This document shows, piece after piece, positions 36,310 to 45,119 of a stretch of 64,000 nt of DNA. The DNA is taken from NCBI RefSeq assembly GCF_000412675.1, contig NC_021505.1, positions 5,326,501 to 5,390,500 on the forward strand. The letters run 5' to 3'. The notes under the pieces are model-generated. The model had not been told where the DNA came from. It did no database searches and saw only the letters and a list, made by a program, of their open reading frames with translations. The first letter of the stretch is position 1; each line of letters starts with the position of its first letter. The position numbers and the translations under genes were made by a program. Source of the DNA: Pseudomonas putida NBRC 14164. GTDB lineage: Bacteria; Pseudomonadota; Gammaproteobacteria; Pseudomonadales; Pseudomonadaceae.

Positions 36310-38346
36310 CTACAGGTCCTTGACCAGCCGCAGGGCATCGTAGATGGCCGCATGGGTATTGCGCGACGCCACTGCATCACCAATGCGGAACAATTGGAAA
36401 CGCCCTTCGGGGTTGCTGACAACGGTTTGCGGCTTGCCGACAATCAGGTCCATGTACTCCACGGCGCCTTCGTTGCTGGCCAAGGGTTTGAGTTCGAAAT
36501 ACAGCTCGTCCAGCGGCCGGGTGCCGTGGTTAACCACCACCTGGTCCACCAGGCGCGTTTTGGTCAGGTCGCTGTAATCGGTGCCGATCGTGGCCAGCAA
36601 TTGGTCGCCTTGTTTTTCCACAGCCTTGAGCCGGTAGGTGACGGTGAAGGTGGTGTCCAGTTGCTGTAACGAGCGCATGTAGGGCACCAGGTTCATGCCC
36701 ATGACTTCTGGCGCGAACGAGCGGTCGGGGGTCATGATTTCGGTCTTGGCACCACTGCGGGCTATGAATTCGGCGGCTTGCAGGCCGGCGTGGTCGCCCG
36801 CATCGTCGTACACCAGCACATTGCGCCCAGGCTTCACGTCGCCAGAAATGATGTCCCAGCTTGAAACCAGAAACTGGTTGCCGTGTGCCAGCACTTCGGT
36901 GTGCGGCATGCCCCCGGTGGCCACAATCACCACGTCGGCATTTTCATCAAGCACAACCGCGGTGTCTGCCCAGGTGTTGAAGTGGAACGTCACGCCAAGG
37001 CGCTCGCATTGCGCCATGCGCCAATCGATGATGCTGATCATTTCTTTGCGCCGCTCGGACTGCGCGGTCAGGCGAATCTGCCCGCCGGGTTTGTCCGCCA
37101 GCTCGTACACCACCACCTCGTGGCCGCGCTCTGCAGCCACACGTGCCGCCTCCAGGCCACCAGGGCCGGCGCCCACAATTACCACTTTGCGCTTGTGCAC
37201 CGCCTTGGGTATTTCGTGGGGCATGGTGGTTTCACGCCCGGTCGCGGCGTTGTGAATGCAGTACGCAGCGCCAGCGTTGTAAATGCGGTCCAGGCAATAG
37301 TTGGCGCCCACGCATGGGCGGATATCGTCTTCACGGCCTTCGATGATCTTGCGCACGATGTGCGGGTCGGTCATGTGCGCGCGGGTCATGCCGACCATGT
37401 CCACCAACCCCGAGGCAATGGCATGACGCGCTGTGGCCACGTCGGGAATCTTCGCTGCATGGAAGGTAGGGAAGCCGGTCAGCGCCCTGATTTCACCGGC
37501 AAAGTCCAGGTGTGGCGCATTGCGCATGCCCTGGATCGGGATAATGTCGGTCAGCCCGGCGTCGGTGGCGATATTGCCGCGGATCACATTGAGGAAGTCG
37601 ATCATGCCACTGTCTTTCAACAGTTGAGAGATCTGCAAGCCCTCCTCTTTTTGCAGGCCACCGGCAAGCACTTCGTCCCCGGTGTAGCGGATGCCGACAA
37701 TAAATTCGGGGCCCACACGTTTGCGAATGGCCGTGAGCACATCGAAGGTGAAACGCAGGCGGTTTTGCAGCGAGCCGCCGTACGGCCCTTCCAGTTCGTT
37801 GGTCAGGGGCGACCAGAACTGGTCCATCAAGTGGCCGTAGGCTTGCAGCTCGATGCCATCCAGGCCGGCGGCCTTCATGCGTTCGGCGGCATCAGCGTAG
37901 TCGCCAATGATGCGGTCGATGTCCCAATGTTCAAGCTGCTTGGGGAAGGCGCGGTGTGCGGGTTCCTGATTATGGGAGGGCGACACCACCGGTAGCCAGT
38001 CGCCTTTGTCCCAGCGGGTACGCCGGCCCAGATGGGTGAGCTGGATCATCACCGCCGCGCCATGTTCGTGGCACTCATCGGTCAGGTCTTTCATCCAGCC
38101 GACCACTTCGTCCTTGTAGGCCAGAATGTTGTTGAACACGGGCGGGCTATCACGGGAGATCGCGGCGGAGCCTGCGGTCATGGTCATGGCCACGCCCGCT
38201 TTGGCGCGCTCGACGTGGTAGGCCCGGTAGAGTTTTTTCGGCATCCCGTCTTCCGGGTAAGCCGGTTCGTGGGAAGTGGTGATGATGCGGTTGCGCAGGG
38301 TCAGATGCTTGAGGCGATAAGGCTGAAGTAGCGGATCGTTTTTCAT
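36310..38346 (-). CDS. FMN/FAD oxidoreductase of the TMADH / N-methylproline-demethylase type
   Basis: 678 residues: an old-yellow-enzyme-like FMN TIM barrel (about 1-340), an Fe-S linker, then FAD/NAD(P) domains (VIVGAGPGGLEA from 390). Relatives are trimethylamine and histamine dehydrogenases, dimethylglycine demethylase DgcA and stachydrine/N-methylproline demethylases. The cluster motif is C345-x5-C351-x11-C363; where TMADH has its second cysteine (348) there is alanine, so only three of four ligands are present. ATG at 38346. It starts the minus-strand catabolic unit and faces a TetR gene across a long operator. An oxidative N-demethylation role is inferred. Confidence 0.85.
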   Translation of the reverse strand: MKNDPLLQPYRLKHLTLRNRIITTSHEPAYPEDGMPKKLYRAYHVERAKAGVAMTMTAGSAAISRDSPPVFNNILAYKDEVVGWMKDLTDECHEHGAAVMIQLTHLGRRTRWDKGDWLPVVSPSHNQEPAHRAFPKQLEHWDIDRIIGDYADAAERMKAAGLDGIELQAYGHLMDQFWSPLTNELEGPYGGSLQNRLRFTFDVLTAIRKRVGPEFIVGIRYTGDEVLAGGLQKEEGLQISQLLKDSGMIDFLNVIRGNIATDAGLTDIIPIQGMRNAPHLDFAGEIRALTGFPTFHAAKIPDVATARHAIASGLVDMVGMTRAHMTDPHIVRKIIEGREDDIRPCVGANYCLDRIYNAGAAYCIHNAATGRETTMPHEIPKAVHKRKVVIVGAGPGGLEAARVAAERGHEVVVYELADKPGGQIRLTAQSERRKEMISIIDWRMAQCERLGVTFHFNTWADTAVVLDENADVVIVATGGMPHTEVLAHGNQFLVSSWDIISGDVKPGRNVLVYDDAGDHAGLQAAEFIARSGAKTEIMTPDRSFAPEVMGMNLVPYMRSLQQLDTTFTVTYRLKAVEKQGDQLLATIGTDYSDLTKTRLVDQVVVNHGTRPLDELYFELKPLASNEGAVEYMDLIVGKPQTVVSNPEGRFQLFRIGDAVASRNTHAAIYDALRLVKDL

Positions 38347-38392
38347 ATCGGTCTCGCAAACAGGTCATCAGGCAAGCCGACAATATGCCCCT

Positions 38393-38431
38393 CTGTACAC
38401 AGGTGTCAATACTCTTGACGATGGTGTACAG
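38393..38431. promoter_or_regulatory. Long palindromic operator and promoter between the oxidoreductase and tetR genes
   Basis: CTGTACAC (38393-38400) and GTGTACAG (38424-38431) are perfect inverted arms; inner GTCAA/TTGAC halves extend the match to 13 of 17 positions per half. On the minus strand it holds TTGACA (the inner half) followed after 18 bases by TATTGT, a plausible promoter for the oxidoreductase gene. Binding of the adjacent TetR regulator would shut that promoter and perhaps its own. Confidence 0.75.
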
Positions 38432-38462
38432 TTGCCAGAAATAGCAGATTGAAAAGGGAGAA

Positions 38463-39116
38463 ATGCCCATGAAAGGCGCCACCTCAAAGGCGGAACCCGC
38501 AGGCCGAGGCTCACTGGAAGGCTGGCTGAATGCGGCCTATGAAAGCCTGACCGAGTCAGGTGTCGATGCCGTGCGCGTGATGCCGCTGGCAAAAAAACTG
38601 AATTTGTCGCGCACCAGCTTTTACTGGTTTTTCGAAGACCGCGATGCACTGCTCGTAGCCTTGATCGAGCAGTGGAAAAACAAGAACACCTTCAATCTGG
38701 TGACCCAGTCCCAGGCCTATGCCGAGTCCATCACCGAGGCGATTCTCAACGTCTTCGACTGCTGGCTGAACAGCGAATTGTTCGACTCGCAATTCGAGTT
38801 CGCCATGCGCAGCTGGGCGCTGCAGTCACCGGAAGTGGCGCAGGAAATCGGCGAGGCAGACGCGCAGCGCGTCGAGGCATTGCGGCAGATGTTTGACCGT
38901 TTCGGCTTTGAAGACGATGCTGCGATCACCCGCGCCCGTTCGATCTACCTTACGCAAATCGGTTACATCAGCATGAAAACCCGGGAGCCGTTGGCGCAGC
39001 GCATGCGCTATATCCCCGAGTACCTGAAGATTTTCACCGGCCGGGAGCCGGAGGCCCGTGAGCTGGAGCGCTTTTATCAGCGCAACGGTTTCAGTAGTGC
39101 CGATTTGAACGCCTGA
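38463..39116 (+). CDS. TetR-family transcriptional regulator
   Basis: 217 residues: N-terminal helix-turn-helix about 17-65 (LNAAYESLTESGVDAVRVMPLAKKLNLSRTSFYWFFEDRDALL), then a helical ligand domain without recognised family. Divergent from the oxidoreductase gene and separated from it only by the long palindrome, so it most likely controls the whole minus-strand catabolic unit in response to the substrate or a breakdown product. One codon (Met-Pro-Met) separates two possible ATG starts; GGGAG lies close upstream of the first. Confidence 0.9.
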   Translation: MPMKGATSKAEPAGRGSLEGWLNAAYESLTESGVDAVRVMPLAKKLNLSRTSFYWFFEDRDALLVALIEQWKNKNTFNLVTQSQAYAESITEAILNVFDCWLNSELFDSQFEFAMRSWALQSPEVAQEIGEADAQRVEALRQMFDRFGFEDDAAITRARSIYLTQIGYISMKTREPLAQRMRYIPEYLKIFTGREPEARELERFYQRNGFSSADLNA

Positions 39117-39156
39117 CAAACACCGGGGCCTTTGAAAACTTCAGGATTTGCGCACC

Positions 39157-39210
39157 TGTGGGCACGGGTTTGCCCGTGAACAGGGCGCAACCCGTGCCAT
39201 CCCCTAGCCG
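39157..39210. repeat. Imperfect REP-like inverted repeat
   Basis: Between the convergent tetR and TonB-receptor genes, GCACGGGTTTGCCCGTG forms a short hairpin and is partly repeated inverted as CAACCCGTGCC. It may act as a shared 3' structure. Confidence 0.45.
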
Positions 39211-39212
39211 TA

Positions 39213-41606
39213 TTACCAGCTATAACTCACCTTCGCCGTAACCTCACGCCCCGGGTTGTAATAATTCGCCGTCCCCGACCCCACCACATGCTGCTCGTCA
39301 AACAGGTTGCTGACATTCAGGGCAAGGTCAGTCCCTTTGGCAATCTTGTAGTTCAGCGCCGCGTCAAACAGCGTGGTGCCGTCGCTCTTCTTGGTGTTGG
39401 CAGCATCCATGTAATAACCACCAACGTACCTGGCCCCCAGACCAACGCTCACATCAGTGTTGGCAATGTCGTAGTAGCTCCACAGCGAAGCCGTATGCTT
39501 CGGCGCCACAGTGAATTCCTTGCCCTTGAGCGAACTGCCGTCATATAGCGCGCCGCGCAGCACCTCGGTTTCCATGTAGGAATAGGCACCGATCAGGCTG
39601 AGGTTTTGCGTGACTTGCGCCTTGGCTTCCAGGTCCAGGCCGCGGGCACGTGACTCGCCCACCGTCTGCTGCTCGATGATGCCGCTCGGCAGCACGACGG
39701 CGATGGTGACGTTTTCCTGGGTCAGGTCATAAACGGCAGCAGAGAACAACGCATCCATGCCCAGTGGCGAGTACTTCACACCCACTTCGTACTGCCTGCC
39801 GGTCTGCGGCGTTACGCCAACCTGCGGAGGCGAAACCGATTCCACCATGCTGACGTAAGTGGAGACTTCATCGTTGACGATGTAAGTCAGCGCGCCACGG
39901 TAGGACGTTTCAGAGAAGTTGTCGCTTTGCTTGCTCACCCCGCCGACGTACTCCGTGCTGGACAGGTCCATGGAGTCATTACGCACACCCGCTGTAGCGA
40001 TCAGCCGGTCATGGAAGGACAGGTTCTGCTGCAGGAACACGGCCTTGGTGGTGGCGTCGTTCTTCTTGCGGGTATAGGGCGTGATGCCGCCAGGCACGCC
40101 GGTGAACACTGGGTTGGCGATATCGATGGAGGGCGCAAGGCTATATACGGAGCTCTGTTTGGTGGTGGAGTCGAGGTATTCCACACCCACCAGGGTGCTG
40201 CTGTCGATGTGCTCGAACTGGGCATCGTATTGCAGCATCAGGTTGCCGTTGAGCTGATCGGCATCGCTGTCGGTGCCGAACACGTAGCGCGGTATGGTGG
40301 TGCCAACCCGCGAAGCGCTGTCGCTCAGGTAGACATAGCCAAAGTCATCGCTCAACTCGCTGTAGCGCAGGTTGCCGCGCAGCGTGAAGCCGTTGTCGAA
40401 GTCGTGGGTGATGTTGCCGCTGAGGCTGGTGCGCTCGACATCGTGGAAGTTGTAGCCGGGCTCGCCGTAGAAATCGCTGCGGTCGTATTCCTTGTCCAGT
40501 GGGTAGCCACCGCTGTTTGGCGAGCTGTTGGTCTTCAGGTAGTCGAGGATCACGGTAGCCGAAGTGAAGTCGGTAGGCGCCCAGGTCAGGCCGCCCATCA
40601 CGAACCGGTTATCGTCCTGCGAATGGTCGTACTCACGGTCGCTGTTCTGCATCTTGGCAGTAAAGCGGCCGGCCAGCGTCTGTTCGTCGTTCAGGGCGTC
40701 GCCTACATCGATACCGGTTTCGGCATGGTCATACGAGCCGTAGGTGACATAGCCCTGGCCAAATTTTTCGAAGCGCGGCTGCTTGGTCACGAAGTTGACC
40801 GAGCCGCCTGGGTCTGCCGGGCCGAACAGGGTGGAGTTGGCGCCGCGCAGAATTTCGATGCGCTCATAGGCGAGCGGGTCTTCGCGCACACCACGCATCG
40901 AGCTCAAGGTCAGGCCGTCACGGTAAGTGGTGGCCTGGAAGCCGCGGATCTGGAAGTAGTCGTTGCGGTCGTCCGAGCCGTAGAAGTCGCTGACCACACC
41001 TGGGGTGTATTGCAGCGCCTCTTCCGTGGTGCTGACGCTGCGCTGCTGCATTTCCTTGTTGGTCACTACCGACACGGAGGCTGGCGTGTTGAGGATGCTG
41101 GTCGCCACCTTGCCACCCACCCACAGTTCCTTGGCAACCACCGAGTTGGTGTCGTCGTCGGCGCTGGCCTTGACCTTGGCGTTGATGATGACGGGCGCCA
41201 GGCGGTAGTCCTCGGTCGCGCCCAGTTCCAGCGGGCCGGTCGGCTTTGGCTGAGGTACCACCAGGTAAGCACTCGGGCCTTGCTGCTCAGCTTGAAGCTC
41301 GGTCCCCTGCAGCAACGACGACAGTGCAGCCGACGTGCCCAACGCGCCCTGCACGCCCGCCGTGTTGCGGTTGGCTACGCTCTGTGCGTCGAAGGACAGG
41401 CTGATACCGGCCTGGCGCGCAAAGTGGTCCAGCGCCGGCGCCAGTGGGCCACCAGGAATGTTCCATTGCTGGACCTGGTTGTTGTGCTCAGCGGTAGCAG
41501 CTTGCGCAAACGCAGGCAGCGCAGCGCTGCTGACAACCAGGCCCAGAAAAGCAGCGTGCACAGCACGGCTCAAAGGATGGCGCTGTGAAACCGGGGTCAA
41601 ACTCAT
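39213..41606 (-). CDS. TonB-dependent siderophore receptor with STN signalling domain
   Basis: 797 residues from ATG 41606 (GGAGCGAGA upstream). Signal peptide about 1-36, then an N-terminal STN domain (about 45-125: WNIPGGPLAPALDHFARQAGISLSFDAQ), the plug (TPASVSVVTNKEMQQRS...GFQATTYRDGLTL...ERIEILRGANSTLFGPADPGGSVNFVTKQP) and a 22-strand barrel ending in VSYSW. Takes up a ferric siderophore, probably hydroxamate type (FoxA/FhuA-like). STN receptors usually work with a FecI/FecR pair; none is encoded here, so either the pair lies elsewhere or the STN is silent. A weak Fur-box-like site lies upstream. Confidence 0.92.
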   Translation of the reverse strand: MSLTPVSQRHPLSRAVHAAFLGLVVSSAALPAFAQAATAEHNNQVQQWNIPGGPLAPALDHFARQAGISLSFDAQSVANRNTAGVQGALGTSAALSSLLQGTELQAEQQGPSAYLVVPQPKPTGPLELGATEDYRLAPVIINAKVKASADDDTNSVVAKELWVGGKVATSILNTPASVSVVTNKEMQQRSVSTTEEALQYTPGVVSDFYGSDDRNDYFQIRGFQATTYRDGLTLSSMRGVREDPLAYERIEILRGANSTLFGPADPGGSVNFVTKQPRFEKFGQGYVTYGSYDHAETGIDVGDALNDEQTLAGRFTAKMQNSDREYDHSQDDNRFVMGGLTWAPTDFTSATVILDYLKTNSSPNSGGYPLDKEYDRSDFYGEPGYNFHDVERTSLSGNITHDFDNGFTLRGNLRYSELSDDFGYVYLSDSASRVGTTIPRYVFGTDSDADQLNGNLMLQYDAQFEHIDSSTLVGVEYLDSTTKQSSVYSLAPSIDIANPVFTGVPGGITPYTRKKNDATTKAVFLQQNLSFHDRLIATAGVRNDSMDLSSTEYVGGVSKQSDNFSETSYRGALTYIVNDEVSTYVSMVESVSPPQVGVTPQTGRQYEVGVKYSPLGMDALFSAAVYDLTQENVTIAVVLPSGIIEQQTVGESRARGLDLEAKAQVTQNLSLIGAYSYMETEVLRGALYDGSSLKGKEFTVAPKHTASLWSYYDIANTDVSVGLGARYVGGYYMDAANTKKSDGTTLFDAALNYKIAKGTDLALNVSNLFDEQHVVGSGTANYYNPGREVTAKVSYSW

Positions 41607-41665
41607 TTTCTCGCTCCGTAGAGGGGTCGGCGGGCTGGCCTGTATTCCGGCCTTCTCTACAAGCC

Positions 41666-41683
41666 GAACGAGAATGAGAAAAC
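41666..41683 (-). promoter_or_regulatory. Possible Fur box before the TonB receptor
   Basis: GAACGAGAATGAGAAAAC on the plus strand resembles the GATAATGAGAA-type half of Pseudomonas Fur boxes, about 60 bases before the receptor ATG. The match is partial; support is mainly the expected iron control of such a receptor. Confidence 0.4.
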
Positions 41684-41705
41684 ACCTCATTTATTTTTCG
41701 GTTAG

Positions 41706-41735
41706 CTGGAGGCACCACATCGCGGGCGCCTCCAG
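41706..41735 (-). terminator. Hairpin after the 161-residue gene
   Basis: CTGGAGGC and GCCTCCAG form an 8-base stem around a 14-base loop, ten bases after the upstream gene's stop on the minus strand. No U-run follows, so termination is uncertain. Confidence 0.4.
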
Positions 41736-41745
41736 CACTTAAACC

Positions 41746-42231
41746 TTATTCACTATCGCGGTTCGCAAACGGGTCAAACTCGGGGTCGTTCAACTTCAGG
41801 ATGTGGTTCTTGATGGCATAACCGGCCAGCTCGATGTATTCCATATAGAAGTCTTTACCCAGTTGCCGCAGCGGTGAGCCCTTCAATGAGTCAGCGACAG
41901 CTTTTAACGTTATGGTCCCGGATTGTTCAGCGATGATTTCCACACTGTGCACACGCTTTTCAGGGTGGTCATAGGGCTTCTGGTACCAGCTCGCGATCTG
42001 ATACTGGATATCTTCTCTTTCCAGCGCCTGATACAGATGGCTGGCAAAAGCGATGCTGGTTTCGCGAATCAGGCCTGGGTCGATATCGCGCTTTTCAAGT
42101 AGCGTTTCAGTGGGTTGGTAAGCAACATAAAGCAGGTCGGCGATGGTGAAGCCCGGCATCGGCGGAAAAACGCCTGGCGGTAGTTGGTCCGCCTGAATTG
42201 ATAGCTGGTCGGAATAGTCGTCGTTTTGCAC
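41746..42231 (-). CDS. Hypothetical protein (161 residues)
   Basis: Start is GTG at 42231 with AAGGAG eight bases upstream, which supports a real gene. The protein is acidic, has no signal peptide or membrane segment, and mixes helix and strand (GFTIADLLYVAYQPTETLLEKRDIDP, IIAEQSGTITLKAVADSLKG). Its end is rich in Asp/Glu (LNDPEFDPFANRDSE). I do not recognise a family. It lies alone between a TonB receptor and an efflux pump gene on the same strand; no functional link is visible. Confidence 0.75.
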   Translation of the reverse strand: MQNDDYSDQLSIQADQLPPGVFPPMPGFTIADLLYVAYQPTETLLEKRDIDPGLIRETSIAFASHLYQALEREDIQYQIASWYQKPYDHPEKRVHSVEIIAEQSGTITLKAVADSLKGSPLRQLGKDFYMEYIELAGYAIKNHILKLNDPEFDPFANRDSE

Positions 42232-42420
42232 GGGAAGCTCCTTGCCTCGGCATAGTTTTACTGGCCAGCGCCAGCATCATCCACGCGCCATTGCTGGCGC
42301 GCAGTGAAATGACATTTTCCGGTTGTATTAGTTGCGCGCAAGGCTGAAATAACCGCGGTCAGCTACCTACTCATCCGAGTGCGGTTTCAAAGCGGTTTTG
42401 CCGGTATGGATACAGGCCTT

Positions 42421-43962
42421 TTACAGGGGTTGGCTTTGCGCCAGTAGCGTTTCCTGCGTAGCGGGCAGCGGTCGGCTCAGCAGCACGCCAACCACCACCG
42501 CGAACACCAGCGCTGCAAGGCCCGCAACCTGCAACACGGCCTCGAAGCCACCCATGAACGCCTGGCGGGCCAAGGGTGCCACCGCTTCACGCAAGCCCGG
42601 ATCAAGCAGCGCCAGGGCCGCCTGCAGGTCGCCCGCCGCTACCCGCGTGGCCATCGCAGCAACCTGGCCCACTTGCGATGGCGCTACGGCAACCAGGGCT
42701 TCGTGAAGCAATTGCCCGCTGCGGGCGGCCAGTACGCCACCCAGTAAACCGATAGCCAGGACGATGGCCCCGAAGCGCGTAGTTGTACTTAACCCGGAAG
42801 CCATCCCGGTACGTTGGCGTGGCACACACGCCATGATGTTTTTCTGGGTGTCGCCATTTAGCAGCCCGGCACCCGCCCCCAGCACCAGGCTGGCCAGGGC
42901 AAAGGCTGCATAGCCGCCAAACCCGGCGGCCCAGGCACACAGCAGGTTGCCCCCCCCCACCAGCACCAGGCCCAACGCAAACACCTGCGCCGGGCTCAAG
43001 CGGGTGGCCAGGCGCATGCCCAGGCGCGGCGTCACCAACATGGCAATGGCGAACGGCAACATGCCTGCGCCAGCGGCCAGGGCCGAAAGCTGCAGGCCGT
43101 TCTGCAGGTACAGCGGTAGCAGGGTCATCATCACCTGGGCGCAAGCGGCGTACGCGAACATGCCCAGCAGGGCGCCGACGAAACGCCCGCTGCGCATCAG
43201 CCGCAGGTCGATCATCGGCCGTGCCTGGCTGCGCTCCACCATTACGAAAAGGCCGAACAGGAAGGCGCTGATCACCAGCCGCCCAAGGGTTTGCGCGCTG
43301 CCCCAGCCCACCTGGTTGGCATCGATCATCGCCCAGATCAGGTAGCCCAGGCTGCCGGCGAAGGTCAGGCTACCCCATGGGTCGAGCCGGGCGGCGTCGG
43401 TGTCGCGAGATTCTTCGACACTGCGCATTACCATCACGGCAAGCAGCCCCACCAACGGCAGGTTGATGTAGAAGATCCAGCGCCAGCCCAGGGTGCTGGC
43501 GATCACCCCGCCCAGTAACGGCGCAAAGGTGATGGTGGCGCCCATGCAGGCCCCCCAGAAAGCCCACGCGCGCATGCGCTCCTGCGGCTCATGAAAGCGG
43601 TTGCCGATCGCGGCCAGGGCCGAGGTCAGCAACAACGCAGCCCCAACACCCTTGGCGGCCCTGGCCAGGTCAAGGAACAGCAGGTTGGGCGCGGCACCAC
43701 ACGCCAGCGAGGCCAAACCGAACAGCACCAGGCCGAGCAGCAGCATGCGCCGCCGGCCAAAACGGTCGGCCAGGCTGCCGGCGGGCAACAGGCAGGCGGC
43801 GAAGGCCAGCAGGTAGGCGCTGACTACCCACTCGATATCGGCGAACGAGCCGGACAGGTCGCGGGCGATGCTGGGCAGGCTGACCGCGACGATGTTGGTG
43901 TCGAGAATGATCAGGGCGCAGACCAGGGAGGCAGTGAGCAGGGTGAAACGTGCAGAGGGCAT
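42421..43962 (-). CDS. MFS drug:proton antiporter, DHA2 (14-TM, EmrB/QacA type)
   Basis: 513 residues with about 14 membrane helices. Motif A is GSLADRFGRRRML (about 62-74); motif C is GACMGATITFAPLLGGVIAS in helix 5; LDTNIVAVSLPSIARDL in helix 1 is the DHA2 signature D1. Exports hydrophobic or cationic toxic compounds using the proton gradient. A LysR-type gene is transcribed divergently 280 bases away and probably controls it. No membrane-fusion partner is adjacent, so it likely works alone in the inner membrane. Confidence 0.92.
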   Translation of the reverse strand: MPSARFTLLTASLVCALIILDTNIVAVSLPSIARDLSGSFADIEWVVSAYLLAFAACLLPAGSLADRFGRRRMLLLGLVLFGLASLACGAAPNLLFLDLARAAKGVGAALLLTSALAAIGNRFHEPQERMRAWAFWGACMGATITFAPLLGGVIASTLGWRWIFYINLPLVGLLAVMVMRSVEESRDTDAARLDPWGSLTFAGSLGYLIWAMIDANQVGWGSAQTLGRLVISAFLFGLFVMVERSQARPMIDLRLMRSGRFVGALLGMFAYAACAQVMMTLLPLYLQNGLQLSALAAGAGMLPFAIAMLVTPRLGMRLATRLSPAQVFALGLVLVGGGNLLCAWAAGFGGYAAFALASLVLGAGAGLLNGDTQKNIMACVPRQRTGMASGLSTTTRFGAIVLAIGLLGGVLAARSGQLLHEALVAVAPSQVGQVAAMATRVAAGDLQAALALLDPGLREAVAPLARQAFMGGFEAVLQVAGLAALVFAVVVGVLLSRPLPATQETLLAQSQPL

Positions 43963-44018
43963 GATGGGGCTCCGGAAGCTGAGCGGGCTGGCTCGGAGGT
44001 ACTGTCAGCTTGCAGCAT

Positions 44019-44065
44019 CGCCGGGGCTGCTTTGCAGCCCATCGCAGGCAAGCCAGCTCCCACAG
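44019..44065. repeat. REP-type repeat
   Basis: CGCCGGGGCTGC...GCAGCCC stem followed by ATCGCAGGCAAGCCAGCTCCCACAGG, the same variant as at 16607-16706, in the divergent gap between the MFS and LysR genes. Confidence 0.75.
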
Positions 44066-44242
44066 GTTTTGCGTAACCTTCGAAAGCGCTGCAGCCACTG
44101 TGCAAAGCGGTACCCTGCAATTGCACAGGCAGGCTTTGCCGCCAAGCCACCAGCCTTGTAGTGTTGGCCTTACCATACCGCCGCCTGCGCCAAGGCTTGT
44201 TAGCCCCGGCGGCCCGCGTCATTACCCTGCAGGTAACACCTG

Positions 44243-45112
44243 ATGGAAATCCGCCATTTCCGCTATTTTCTCTGCGTCGCCCGCCACGGCCATTTCACCC
44301 GGGCCGCCGAGCAGTTGGGCATCGCCCCGCCCACCCTCAGCCGGCAGATCCAGGACATGGAACGCGAGCTGGGTGTGCGCTTGTTCGAGCGCAGCCAGCG
44401 CGAAGTCAACCTCACCGCCGCCGGCCAGGCGTTGTTGATCGAGGCGGAGCACGCCGTGCGCCAGTTCGATGCGGCGCAACTGGGCGCACAAAGGGCCGCC
44501 CGTGGCGAAAGCGGGCGTATCGAACTGGGCTACGTGGCCTCGGCCGCCTACTCGGGCATGCTCCAGCAGCACGTCACCCGCTACAGCGAAACCTGCCCTG
44601 GCGTGCGCCTGAATATCCGTGAACTGCCCATGGCCGAACTCCCCGGCATGGTCCGCGACGGCTTGCTCGACCTTGCCTACGTGCGCTCACCGATGGAGCT
44701 GCCAGACGAACTGCAAGCCATCACCTTGCACCAGGAAGGTTTCGTCCTCGCCCTGCCCGCCAGCTCGCGGATCAATGAAGTACCGCACATCCCGGCCTCG
44801 CGCCTGGCCAACGAAACCTTCATCCTGCCCGAGCAGATTTCCGGCACGCTGGAAGTGGCCGCGCAAGGTGGTTTCGTGCCCAGGCTTGGCCCACAACCCG
44901 GCAGCCTGGTGGCCGTGATTACCCTGGTCTCACTTGGGCAAGGCATTGCCGTAGTCCCGGCATCGGTGGTGCAGCGCATCAACCTGCCGCAGGTGAATTA
45001 CCGGCAGATCGTCGATTGCCAGGCCAGCTCGTGGCTAAGCCTGGTCCACCGGCGCTTCGAGAAAGCGCCAGCGGTGATGGGATATGTGCAAAGCGTGATG
45101 GGCGGCACTTGA
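44243..45112 (+). CDS. LysR-family transcriptional regulator
   Basis: 289 residues: N-terminal winged helix (MEIRHFRYFLCVARHGHFTRAAEQLGIAPPTLSRQIQDMERELGVRLFERS, about 1-52) and a periplasmic-binding-protein-like effector domain from about 90 (RIELGYVASAAYSGML... VVPASVVQRI). It is divergent from the DHA2 efflux gene, the usual arrangement for a LysR activator and its target. Effector not predictable. Confidence 0.92.
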   Translation: MEIRHFRYFLCVARHGHFTRAAEQLGIAPPTLSRQIQDMERELGVRLFERSQREVNLTAAGQALLIEAEHAVRQFDAAQLGAQRAARGESGRIELGYVASAAYSGMLQQHVTRYSETCPGVRLNIRELPMAELPGMVRDGLLDLAYVRSPMELPDELQAITLHQEGFVLALPASSRINEVPHIPASRLANETFILPEQISGTLEVAAQGGFVPRLGPQPGSLVAVITLVSLGQGIAVVPASVVQRINLPQVNYRQIVDCQASSWLSLVHRRFEKAPAVMGYVQSVMGGT

Positions 45113-45119
45113 TGGCCGC

